Source: Clostridiaceae bacterium (GTDB lineage: Bacteria > Bacillota > Clostridia > Lachnospirales > Lachnospiraceae). From it: a stretch of DNA of 64,000 nucleotides. Made by a program: the position numbers and the translations under genes. The notes beneath the pieces were generated by a model. It ran no database searches and had not been told where the DNA came from. It saw only the letters and a program-made list of their open reading frames with translations. This document shows positions 1-7,496 of this stretch, one piece after another. Position 1 is the stretch's first letter, and each line of letters begins with the position of its first letter. Where the stretch lies: NCBI GenBank assembly GCA_009911305.1, contig QXXC01000007.1, positions 82,828 through 146,827 of the forward strand. The letters run 5' to 3'.

Positions 1-1
1 C

Positions 2-907
2 GGGGCAGATATCATAAAATTTCAGACGGCTAAATTGGATTCTCTTGTATCAAAGTATGCGGCTATGGCTGGATATCAGAAGAAAAACATAGGAAGGGAG
101 ATGAGCCAGAAAGAAATGCTGAAAAAGCTTCTTCTGACATATGAGGAGTTTCGGAGTTTATCAGCATACTGTAAGGAAATCGGCATTCGCTTTTTATCTG
201 CCCCGTTTGATTTGGAGAGCATTGATTTTTTGGAGGAGCTGGGCTGTGATTTATGGAAGATCCCTTCTGGAGAAATTACGAATCGGCCCTGCCTGGAGCG
301 GATAGCAAAGACGAATCAGCCGGTTATACTCTCGACCGGCATGAGCAGCCTTCAGGAGGTAGAGGAGGCGGTTTGCGTTTTAAAGGAGAGCGGGGCCGGA
401 GAGCTCACGCTTTTGCACTGTACAACCGAATATCCGGCTGCTTATGGGGACGTGAATCTGAGGGCAATGATAACGCTGAAAAAACGGTTTGGCTGCAAGG
501 TCGGCTACTCGGATCACACAAGGGGACTGGAGATCCCTGCCGCAGCGGTTGCCATGGGCGCTTCTGTGATAGAGAAGCATTTTACACTGGATCCGCATAT
601 GGATGGGCCGGATCACAGCGCAAGCCTGAGCCCAAAGGAGCTGACAGCCATGGTGCGGGCGATACGGAATGTTGAATCCGCCATGGGAACAGGAGAAAAA
701 AAGCCGGTTGAATCGGAATCAGCGAATAAAACGGCGGCCAGAAAAAGCATTATAGCTGCACGCGATATTGCCAGAGGAGAGGTCCTGAATGACACAAACC
801 TGACCACAAAACGGCCGGGAAATGGAATAAGCCCTATGAAGTGGCATGAGGTGACAGGGACAAAGGCAATCCGGGATTTTAAGGAAGATGAGTTGATTGA
901 GTTATGA
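2..907 (+). CDS. neuB: N-acetylneuraminate (sialic acid) synthase family protein, 5'-truncated by window edge
   Basis: NeuB-family enzymes condense phosphoenolpyruvate with an N-acetylated hexosamine (ManNAc or a legionaminic/pseudaminic precursor) to make a nonulosonic acid in the cytoplasm. The frame is open from base 2, and the first residues (GADIIKFQT) match an internal NeuB motif, so the true start lies upstream of the window. A TTG at 35 is only an apparent start. The stretch EKHFTLDPHMDGPDH (about 571-615) is the family signature. The last about 55 residues, from KSIIAARDIARGE on, form the SAF/antifreeze-like domain. The stop overlaps the neuC start by 4 nt (ATGA), so the two are translationally coupled. 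Which nonulosonic acid is made cannot be decided here, because no cytidylyltransferase (NeuA) is visible. Confidence 0.9.
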   Translation, partial: GADIIKFQTAKLDSLVSKYAAMAGYQKKNIGREMSQKEMLKKLLLTYEEFRSLSAYCKEIGIRFLSAPFDLESIDFLEELGCDLWKIPSGEITNRPCLERIAKTNQPVILSTGMSSLQEVEEAVCVLKESGAGELTLLHCTTEYPAAYGDVNLRAMITLKKRFGCKVGYSDHTRGLEIPAAAVAMGASVIEKHFTLDPHMDGPDHSASLSPKELTAMVRAIRNVESAMGTGEKKPVESESANKTAARKSIIAARDIARGEVLNDTNLTTKRPGNGISPMKWHEVTGTKAIRDFKEDELIEL

Positions 908-2091
908 AAAAAATTGCAGTAGTTACGGCAACGCGGGCTGAGTATGGGCTTCTGGCTCCGGTTATCAGGGAGCTCCGGTCATATGAGAGCGATACGCTGA
1001 AGGTGGATCTGATTGTCACAGGAACCCATCTGAGCAGCCAATATGGAAATACAGTCCGGGAAATTGAAAAGGACGGCTTTCGTATCGATTATAGGATCCC
1101 TGTTTCCGTTGGCTCGGAAAATGCAGCGGATATATCAGAAAACCAGGCGGACGTCCTTTTGAAATTTACAAGAGTTTTTATGGAGGAGAAATACAGAGCT
1201 GTGCTGCTTTTGGGCGATCGGTATGAGACGCTGGCAATTGCAATTGCCGCAGGAAATACGAGGACGCCAATATTCCATCTGTGCGGCGGCGATACAACGC
1301 AGGGAGCAATTGATGAATGGATCCGGCATTCGATCACCAAGATAAGCTATCTCCATTTTGTAACAAATGAAGACAGCCGCAGGCGTGTCATCCAGATGGG
1401 AGAAGATCCGGATCGCGTATATAACTTTGGCTCTACCAGTATTGATAATATAAGGAATATTTCGCTGATGAGCAAAAGGGAAGCATTGCAGCGTATCGGG
1501 CTCGCGGACTGCAGATATGCTGTCTGTACATATCACCCTGTAACGCTGGAGGAGAATTCACTCGAAAAGCAAATCAGGGATTTTCTGGAAGCGATCCGGC
1601 GGTTCCCGGAAATCGAATTTATCATCACAAAATCCAATGCGGACGAAGGAGGAGCCCGAATAAATGAGATGATGGATCGGGAAGAAAAAAATATAAAGAA
1701 TATGCATCTCTTTACTTCCCTGGGGATCATAGGCTATCTATCCCTGATGAAATATGCAGAGTTTATTTTAGGAAATTCTTCGAGCGGTATCATTGAGGCG
1801 CCTGCCCTTCAACGGCCAGTTGTGAATATAGGAGACAGGCAGAAGGGCAGGCTTCAGGCAGAATGTATTATAAACTGCAGTCCTGATTTAGAATCGATTA
1901 TCAATGCGATTGGTTTTGCACGATCCGGGGAAATGGAACGGCTGTGTAAACGAACAATCAGCCCTTATGGAAACGGCCATGCGGCGGAACGCATTGCGCA
2001 AAAATGTTTTGAGGTTGCAGGAGGGAAGAGGATCGATTTAAAAAAGAAGTTTTGGATCGGCGTTGGAGAACATGAAAAAGCACTCCGATAG
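904..2091 (+). CDS. neuC: UDP-N-acetylglucosamine 2-epimerase (hydrolysing)
   Basis: NeuC/LegG-type enzymes convert UDP-GlcNAc (or a diacetamido derivative) to the free ManNAc-type sugar that NeuB uses. The protein has 395 residues, normal for the family. It starts with the characteristic TRAEYGLLAPVI near residue 9, then LGDRYE near residue 102, CGGDTTQGAIDEW near 126, and the nucleotide-binding GNSSSGIIE near 289. The start overlaps the neuB stop by 4 nt, so it is the second gene of a nonulosonate operon. The choice between the sialic acid and legionaminic acid pathway is open. Confidence 0.9.
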   Translation: MKKIAVVTATRAEYGLLAPVIRELRSYESDTLKVDLIVTGTHLSSQYGNTVREIEKDGFRIDYRIPVSVGSENAADISENQADVLLKFTRVFMEEKYRAVLLLGDRYETLAIAIAAGNTRTPIFHLCGGDTTQGAIDEWIRHSITKISYLHFVTNEDSRRRVIQMGEDPDRVYNFGSTSIDNIRNISLMSKREALQRIGLADCRYAVCTYHPVTLEENSLEKQIRDFLEAIRRFPEIEFIITKSNADEGGARINEMMDREEKNIKNMHLFTSLGIIGYLSLMKYAEFILGNSSSGIIEAPALQRPVVNIGDRQKGRLQAECIINCSPDLESIINAIGFARSGEMERLCKRTISPYGNGHAAERIAQKCFEVAGGKRIDLKKKFWIGVGEHEKALR

Positions 2092-2302
2092 GGCTGCTTT
2101 TGATTGTTTTTAGGATTGCGGGAGCGAAAAGCGTGGAGCAATCCGGGTATCACATGGATCGAAATCACCTTTTGCCCCCAATATCTTATCATTGCGCCCG
2201 GAAACTGATACCGTGACCGTTTCAGGCTGTCTGAACGGTTACCTGACATTAAGATAAGCACGTTGTTTTGAAAACATATTCTGAGACAAAGGAGAAAATA
2301 CA

Positions 2303-3688
2303 ATGTATCAGACCGCAATCATCATTCCCGCATATAATCCGCCGGATGCCCTGTTCCCTTACACAGAGGCGCTGCTGTGTAGGGGATTTCGCCACATTCT
2401 CATTATTGATGATGGAAGCGCGGCAGACAGACAGCACATTTTCAGTGCATTAGGCCGGCTCGACGGGGTGACGGTATTCCGGCATGCCGTGAACCTTGGG
2501 AAGGGCCGGGCGCTGAAAAATGCGTTTAATTATGTTCTGACAAACTGGAAAAACGAGGTTCAGGGCGTAATCACCGTTGATTCGGACGGGCAGCATACAG
2601 TGGAGGACGTGATAAAGCTTCGGGACAGACTGAGGGCGCAAGGACTATCCCTCATTCTGGGAACCAGGGATTTTAACGGGAGAGAGGTTCCCTTTAAGAG
2701 CCGCTATGGAAATAAGGTGACAAGTCTTGTGTTCCAGCTTCTATATGGAGTAAAGGTGTTCGACACCCAGACGGGATTACGGGCGGTTCCAATGGCTTTT
2801 TTAGGGGATTACTGCCGGCTTGAGGGAGAGCGCTTTGAGTATGAGATGAATATGCTGATTTACGGGGCGCTCCATCGGCAGCGGATTGAGTCATGTCCGA
2901 TTCAAACCGTCTATTTTGACCATAATAGCGAGACGCATTTCCGTCCGGCGGCGGATTCACTCCGGATTTATCGCGTGCTCCTGAAAGGCTTTTTTACATA
3001 TATTCTGTCGTCCGCTTCGGCATCCGTGCTGGATCTTGCCCTGTTTGAGCTTTTTCTTCCCATATTTGGCGCGGCGGACGCTTCTTTGCGGATCGCTGCG
3101 TCAACGGTTCTGGCCAGGGGAATGTCGTCGCTTTACAATTTTACGGTAAACAAAAAAATGGTTTTTAAGAGCCGTGGGAAATCGTCTGCACAGATGGGCA
3201 AATATTATGCGCTCTGCCTTGTGCAGACGCTTCTTTCCGCATGCGCCGTATCGGCGGTTCACTTTGCGTTTCAGGGAAATGAGCTGGCGGAGAAAATGAC
3301 GGTGGACAGCATCCTTTTTCTTATAAGCTACCAGGTTCAGCGTTCCTGGGTATTCGGGGGGGGTATTCTGAATGAAAATGGATCATGCGGAGGTGTTGCT
3401 CCGGATGGCCGGGCTCATATTCTCGTTTTACGGCTATCTGCGGCTGTTCGGAAAACGGATCCGGCCGGAATTTGGCATTGCCGTCGTCTTTTCAGCCGTT
3501 GGGAGCCTTATGTTTCTGGCGGGCATATTAAATCTGATGCCGGAAATGGCGTTTGTGCTGTATGTGTCCGGGATCGTTCTGGGAATCCGTTCCATCAGAA
3601 ACAGGGAACCACTTTGGGAAGTAGTTACGGCAGGAACGTGCTTTTTCGGATTCATGGGAGTGTTCCTGTTTCTGCTGCTGTACCATGA
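2303..3688 (+). CDS. GT2 glycosyltransferase fused to GtrA-like membrane domain (frame disturbed by G8 tract)
   Basis: The N-terminal about 220 residues are a DPM1/ArnC-like family 2 glycosyltransferase: PAYNPP near residue 10, DDGS near 36, VDSDGQH near 92. Such enzymes transfer a sugar to a polyprenyl phosphate. Residues about 225-350 are a GtrA-like four-helix domain ending in SYQVQRSWVF, the usual end of that family. The literal frame then runs about 105 more residues of atypical sequence over the next gene, because of eight consecutive G at 3356-3363. With seven G the frame reads two more glycines, V and F, and stops at TGA 3369-3371, directly before the next gene's ATG at 3372. The functional product is therefore probably about 356 residues. 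Start: RBS AAAGGAG at the end of the leader, ATG 2303. Confidence 0.8.
   Translation: MYQTAIIIPAYNPPDALFPYTEALLCRGFRHILIIDDGSAADRQHIFSALGRLDGVTVFRHAVNLGKGRALKNAFNYVLTNWKNEVQGVITVDSDGQHTVEDVIKLRDRLRAQGLSLILGTRDFNGREVPFKSRYGNKVTSLVFQLLYGVKVFDTQTGLRAVPMAFLGDYCRLEGERFEYEMNMLIYGALHRQRIESCPIQTVYFDHNSETHFRPAADSLRIYRVLLKGFFTYILSSASASVLDLALFELFLPIFGAADASLRIAASTVLARGMSSLYNFTVNKKMVFKSRGKSSAQMGKYYALCLVQTLLSACAVSAVHFAFQGNELAEKMTVDSILFLISYQVQRSWVFGGGILNENGSCGGVAPDGRAHILVLRLSAAVRKTDPAGIWHCRRLFSRWEPYVSGGHIKSDAGNGVCAVCVRDRSGNPFHQKQGTTLGSSYGRNVLFRIHGSVPVSAAVP
3356..3363 (+). repeat. G8 homopolymer at a gene junction
   Basis: Eight G in a row sit at the 3' end of the GT2-GtrA gene. Removing one G gives a stop codon (3369-3371) that abuts the ATG of the following membrane-protein gene. 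This can be a sequencing or assembly indel, a slippage-prone phase-variable tract, or a frameshift site. The sequence alone does not separate these. Confidence 0.85.
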
Positions 3689-5117
3689 CAAATTCCTGCA
3701 CTATGATAATTTCAGCCATTGGGCGATTGTAGTGAAGGTGATGCTGGTCGAAAACCGCTTCCCGAATTTCCTGGATACGAATATTTTGTTCAAGTCGTAT
3801 CCGCCCGGAAGCGCGGCGTTTATCTACTATATTATAAAAGCTGCAGGCATAGGGCCGGAGTGGCTGCAGATGTATGCGCAGGCGGTTTTTATGGCCGGAA
3901 TGGCGGCGTGCCTGTTTGCGTTTGCAGGAAAACAGGCTATGGGTATTCTGGCGGCCGCTATTCTGTCTGTGATGTTGCTGGCCGGCAATACGTCGTTCTA
4001 TGATCTGCTGGTGGATACCCAGCTTCCCCTCACTGCTCTGGCCGGGCTGGCATTTTGTGTTTATTATCGTGAGCCGCCGGCAGAGACGGATGGGGATGGG
4101 CTTAAAGGTAGAGCGTGGTATATAGCAGTGTTTACGACATTTCTGGTCGCTATAAAAAACAGCGGAGTTTTATTTGTGTGCATCCTCCTGTTTTACATAC
4201 GTCTCTGTCATGGGAGAAGAGTAAAGGAGGCCTTAAAGGAGCTGTCCGTCCCGTTTGTTTGTCCTGTCACGGCGCTTATCTTGTGGAAAAAGCATGTCAG
4301 CCTGGTGTTTGAAGGGGGCCTTTCGGCCAAGCATTCCATGTCCATACGCAATTTCAGGGCGGTTTTTGGGGAGAAGAGCACTGACGATTTAAAAGTGATT
4401 GCCCAAGCAGTGATGGATCACGTGTTCACGTTGTCGAACCCGGCTTTGTATATCCTGCTGTTTCTCATTCTACTGCTTGTACTGCAGGGCAGGACGGAGA
4501 AAACAGACAGGGGAGACAAAAGACTGGCGTTTACTGCATTTGCATTTTATCTTTTATATCAGCTTGGGATTTTGGGAATGTACCTGTTTTCTATGCCGCT
4601 GGGTGAGGCGCTCACCCTGGCGGAGTATGACCGCTATAACCGGACGATATTAATATTCATTGCCGGAGTTGCAGCAATCTTGACGCTGGGGGCTGCCAGA
4701 AGGTGGGAAGGTCTTGGGAGGAGAGGATATGGCACGGCGGTTCTGGTTTTGTGTATCGTGGGATCATGGCACACGCTGAAACCAAAATGGACGTACTATA
4801 AGAAGCAGGAGATGGATCAGACGCGGCTGACGTATGATGCGCTGATCCGCGATTATCATATCCCGTCCGGAAGCTCGTATATGATACTGACAACAGGGAG
4901 TACGGGATATTTACATTTTATATCACGATACCTGTTGCTGCCAAAGCATGTTATGGTGTGCGATTGCAGACGGGCAGAAGCTTTGAAACAGGTGGAAGAA
5001 GAGTGGAGAAATTTCGATTACCTTATCCTCTACGGGGCATCGGACGAGTTTGCGCTGTGGGCGGGGGAGATGTTTGGTGAAGAGGGGCCGGTGATTGAGC
5101 TTTCGCTTTATAAGTGA
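3372..5117 (+). CDS. Polytopic membrane protein, GT-C glycosyltransferase-like
   Basis: This 581-residue protein is dominated by hydrophobic helices, with perhaps 12 or more transmembrane segments and a short soluble C-terminal tail. The loop HYDNFSHW near residue 110, followed by SYPPGSAAF near 138, resembles the acidic first-loop and following motifs of lipid-linked-sugar GT-C enzymes (GT39/GT83/YfhO-like). That makes transfer of a polyprenyl-linked sugar plausible but unproven. It begins immediately after the probable stop of the GT2-GtrA gene, which would supply the polyprenyl-phosphate sugar donor. This pairing is typical of cell-wall or surface-glycan decoration. No specific substrate can be named. 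Confidence 0.65.
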   Translation: MKMDHAEVLLRMAGLIFSFYGYLRLFGKRIRPEFGIAVVFSAVGSLMFLAGILNLMPEMAFVLYVSGIVLGIRSIRNREPLWEVVTAGTCFFGFMGVFLFLLLYHDKFLHYDNFSHWAIVVKVMLVENRFPNFLDTNILFKSYPPGSAAFIYYIIKAAGIGPEWLQMYAQAVFMAGMAACLFAFAGKQAMGILAAAILSVMLLAGNTSFYDLLVDTQLPLTALAGLAFCVYYREPPAETDGDGLKGRAWYIAVFTTFLVAIKNSGVLFVCILLFYIRLCHGRRVKEALKELSVPFVCPVTALILWKKHVSLVFEGGLSAKHSMSIRNFRAVFGEKSTDDLKVIAQAVMDHVFTLSNPALYILLFLILLLVLQGRTEKTDRGDKRLAFTAFAFYLLYQLGILGMYLFSMPLGEALTLAEYDRYNRTILIFIAGVAAILTLGAARRWEGLGRRGYGTAVLVLCIVGSWHTLKPKWTYYKKQEMDQTRLTYDALIRDYHIPSGSSYMILTTGSTGYLHFISRYLLLPKHVMVCDCRRAEALKQVEEEWRNFDYLILYGASDEFALWAGEMFGEEGPVIELSLYK

Positions 5118-5127
5118 AAACACCAAT

Positions 5128-5146
5128 TCCCCAGCTATGCTGGGGA
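5128..5146. terminator. Short GC hairpin after the GT-C-like gene
   Basis: Eight-base arms TCCCCAGC and GCTGGGGA surround a TAT loop, 11 nt after the stop at 5117. No U-run follows, so this is a weak or factor-dependent terminator or a repeat-type hairpin. Confidence 0.4.
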
Positions 5147-5258
5147 GAATCCGTTGTGTGAGTGCAGCGCAGCGGAAGTAACAGAAAACCTGAGGGCAGC
5201 GGCGCTAAACTGCGTTTTTGGCGAGTTCAATGTTTCTCATAGACTAAGAAGTAATATA

Positions 5259-5287
5259 TTGAAAGCCCCATCCTTTAATGATATACT
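5259..5287 (+). promoter_or_regulatory. Sigma-A type promoter for the Rpn-family gene
   Basis: TTGAAA (5259-5264), 17-bp spacer, TATACT (5282-5287). The ATG at 5316 follows about 29 nt after the -10 box, with a GGAGG-like site (AAGGGGAG) between them. Confidence 0.6.
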
Positions 5288-5315
5288 AAAGACACAAAAG
5301 GAAGGGGAGCCCCAC

Positions 5316-6320
5316 ATGCCAAAGAAGAAACAGGATTTAAAACCGGATACGGTGCTGAAAAATTACTGGAATAATAAGGAACAATTCGCAGATCTCTTCA
5401 ACGCAGCCCTGTTTCAGGGAAGGCCCGTAATCCGCCCGGAGGAACTTGAGGATCTGGATACGGAAGAATCTTCCATATTGGAACACAGGGAATACGCGGA
5501 GAGTATCCGGGCCTCCAGGGACAGTATAAAAGTGCGGAAGCGATCGACGTCTCATGGCGTAGAGCTTGTCATGCTGGCCAATGAGGGGCAGGAGCATATC
5601 CATTATGCGATGCCGATGCGGGTGATGGGGTATGATTACGGCACATATAAAAAGCAGTATGACAGCAATGCGCAAGGCTGTAAGGCAGAAAAGGGCCTGG
5701 AACGTGACGAATATCTGTCGCGGATGAGGAAAACAGATAAATTCATACCGGTTATCACTGTTGTAGTCTATTATGGAGACAGGCCCTGGGACGGGGCGAC
5801 CCGGCTTCATGAAATGCTGGAGATAGGGGACGAATTTGCGGAGTATGTCAATGATTACAAAATACAGTTAGTGGAGGCGAGACAGAACAACCTTAAGCTG
5901 CACAACATAAATAATGTGGATCTGTTTAACCTGCTGTCCATCCTTCTGGACAGAAGTATGGACAGGAACGAGGCAAAAGAGAAGGCCATACAATACAGCG
6001 AAGAACATAAAACGGATAAAAGCGTGATTATGACCATAGCAGGAGCAGCTAATTGTAAAATTGATTACAGCGCGTTTGAAAAAGGAGATGGCGGTATGTG
6101 TGTATTATTTGATGAGATTGCAAAAGAGCATGAGGCGCGTGGGGAGGCGCGCGGAGAGGCGCGTGGGGAAGCGCGCGGAGAGGCGCGCGGGATTATTGAG
6201 ACAGGACATGATTTCGGGCTTCCGGAAGAGGCTGTTTTAAACCAGCTGCAGAAAAAGCTGAATATCCCCTTGCAGAAGGCGCAGGAATATTTCCGGATGT
6301 TCGGGAAGCCGGCGCTGTAA
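5316..6320 (+). CDS. Rpn/YhgA-like PD-(D/E)XK nuclease (transposase_31-type) family protein
   Basis: The 334-residue protein resembles the recombination-promoting nuclease (Rpn) family, whose members carry a PD-(D/E)XK fold and a variable C-terminus and are often labelled putative transposase. Supporting stretches are YAMPMRVMGYDYGTY and, about 40 residues later, FIPVITVVVYYGDRPWDGATR, the family's MPLRxxxY and PVLxxVxYxGxxPW motifs. ATG 5316 is chosen over upstream in-frame starts because AAGGGGAG lies at 5302-5309. Residues 273-292 are five tandem EARG units encoded by a 12-bp repeat. The gene lies directly upstream of the retron in the same orientation. Catalytic residues cannot be assigned with certainty. 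Confidence 0.7.
   Translation: MPKKKQDLKPDTVLKNYWNNKEQFADLFNAALFQGRPVIRPEELEDLDTEESSILEHREYAESIRASRDSIKVRKRSTSHGVELVMLANEGQEHIHYAMPMRVMGYDYGTYKKQYDSNAQGCKAEKGLERDEYLSRMRKTDKFIPVITVVVYYGDRPWDGATRLHEMLEIGDEFAEYVNDYKIQLVEARQNNLKLHNINNVDLFNLLSILLDRSMDRNEAKEKAIQYSEEHKTDKSVIMTIAGAANCKIDYSAFEKGDGGMCVLFDEIAKEHEARGEARGEARGEARGEARGIIETGHDFGLPEEAVLNQLQKKLNIPLQKAQEYFRMFGKPAL
6132..6191 (+). repeat. Five 12-bp tandem repeats encoding EARG
   Basis: Five in-frame units of the type GAGGCGCGTGGG, with GGG/GGA and CGT/CGC variation, code for (EARG)5 inside the Rpn-family gene. A change in unit number keeps the frame and alters only the length of a charged linker before the C-terminal segment. Confidence 0.9.
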
Positions 6321-6433
6321 TGATTGATAATGAACCGGCGCAGGGTTCTGGATACAGAGGACGGACGGATCCCGGCCATGTCTGCAGACCGGCCGTATGG
6401 CCGCGCTTTTTCCTGAAAGCGAGGAGATGAAAC

Positions 6434-7342
6434 GTGAAGCTTACCAATGATAAAACAATCCAAAGGGTCATCCAGAGGATTTACCGGGATATGTTCTGTG
6501 ATTTTCATGAGCAGTATATTGTTGTGTTTCTGTGCGGCGGCGCGAGCAGGAAGGGGGCCTTGTCCCTTCGGGACCGGGTGCGGCCGCTTCTGGAGAATTC
6601 GCGGAAGTATCATTATCAGATGCCGATCAAGGTGTTTTATCCGGAGGATCTGCTGATTGAGGAGATGAACCGGGTCAGGAATGCGGATCTTCTGACATAT
6701 GAGCAGCTTTTGGCGGATAATTCACACATTATTGCGATCATCTGTGAGAGCGCGGGCTCCCTGGTGGAGCTGGGGGCTTTTACGAATAACGCAGTGACCG
6801 TGGACAAGGTGATCGCGGCGGTTGATAAGAGTGTGGAAAAGCATAAGAGCTTTATCATGCTGGGGCCGATCAAATATTTAAAGAAACGGGGGCCGGCGAA
6901 TGTCCTGTCCTATGGGAAGGACGCAAAGGAATTTGCCGCGGCCCTGACAAAGATGATACGCGCGAAGTATAAGGCGTCAAGGAATCGGGGCGATCTGGAG
7001 ATTAACACGATTGTGGGGATGCATTATTATATCCAGCTTCTGCTTTATTTTTTTAAGGATCTGAGCCTTTTGCAGCTTCGCGAAATGATTGATTTTACGG
7101 CGAAGGAGAATGGGATTGCGTTTACGAATTTCCGGGTGGTGTTTGACGCGGCGCTGAGGCTTTTGCTCCAGGAGCGATATGTGATGAAGGCATTTCTGGA
7201 CGGGACAGATAAATACCGCCTGTCTAAGAGCGGATTTTTAAACATAGAAAAAATATTAAGGAATTGCAGACATGGGTATTCCTGTGATATAATAAGGATT
7301 GAAATCATGTATTCTAAATATTATAAAGCTTCTGGCGCTTAG
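6434..7342 (+). CDS. Retron effector: nucleoside deoxyribosyltransferase-like protein with C-terminal winged helix (type II-A, Ec86/St85-like)
   Basis: The 302-residue protein has the layout I know from the Ec86 (Eco1) and St85 retron effectors: VVFLCGG near residue 30-36, FYPEDLL near 68, then ESAGSLVELGAFTNN near 105-119 and SFIMLGPIKYLKK near 139-151. The ESxGSxxELGAF stretch is the nucleoside-deoxyribosyltransferase-like active-site region. Residues about 205-285 look like a winged-helix DNA-binding domain (TNFRVVFDAALRLLLQE, then YRLSKSGF). In the known systems the effector is held inactive by the RT-msDNA complex and harms the infected cell when released. It starts at GTG 6434 with GAGGAG at 6421-6426. 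The last codons and the TAG stop coincide with arm a1 of the retron RNA. No strong promoter is evident just upstream. Confidence 0.88.
   Translation: MKLTNDKTIQRVIQRIYRDMFCDFHEQYIVVFLCGGASRKGALSLRDRVRPLLENSRKYHYQMPIKVFYPEDLLIEEMNRVRNADLLTYEQLLADNSHIIAIICESAGSLVELGAFTNNAVTVDKVIAAVDKSVEKHKSFIMLGPIKYLKKRGPANVLSYGKDAKEFAAALTKMIRAKYKASRNRGDLEINTIVGMHYYIQLLLYFFKDLSLLQLREMIDFTAKENGIAFTNFRVVFDAALRLLLQERYVMKAFLDGTDKYRLSKSGFLNIEKILRNCRHGYSCDIIRIEIMYSKYYKASGA
7264..7293 (+). promoter_or_regulatory. Candidate extended -10 promoter for the retron RNA, inside the effector gene
   Basis: TTGCAG (7264-7269), 18-bp spacer and TATAAT (7288-7293), preceded by TG at 7285-7286, give an extended -10 promoter about 30 bp before arm a1. 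Transcription would start near 7300. It would let msr-msd and RT be made independently of effector mRNA. Confidence 0.5.
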
Positions 7343-7496
7343 AATTGTTAATGTGTGCTACATATTGACTGGGAGCAGTTCCTGCTTCGTTTGAAGAATC
7401 ATGACCCGTATCCATCGTAGTTTCATGAGCGAAAAATGGTTGTTTCGATCATGAAACTACGCCGGAAATATACTGAGTAAGCGCGAGGAGCTTTAT
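7323..7496 (+). ncRNA. Retron msr-msd non-coding RNA
   Basis: Arm a1 (7323-7341) and arm a2 (7478-7496) are 19-nt inverted repeats with one G-U wobble and one mismatch. The first base after a1, G7342 in the context GCTTAG, matches the position and context of the branching guanosine in Ec86 (TTAG). The msr part has a small hairpin at 7351-7363 and a 7-bp hairpin at 7372-7388 (GGAGCAG/CTGCTTC). The msd part is a long hairpin with 13-bp perfect arms 7416-7428 and 7449-7461, extended by CGAAA/TTTCG around an 8-nt loop. Arm a2 ends one base before the RT ATG. The predicted msDNA would come from roughly 7400-7477. Confidence 0.88.

Noticed and set aside
6132..6191. CRISPR-like array
   Set aside because: The 12-bp units are directly adjacent without spacers and in coding frame.
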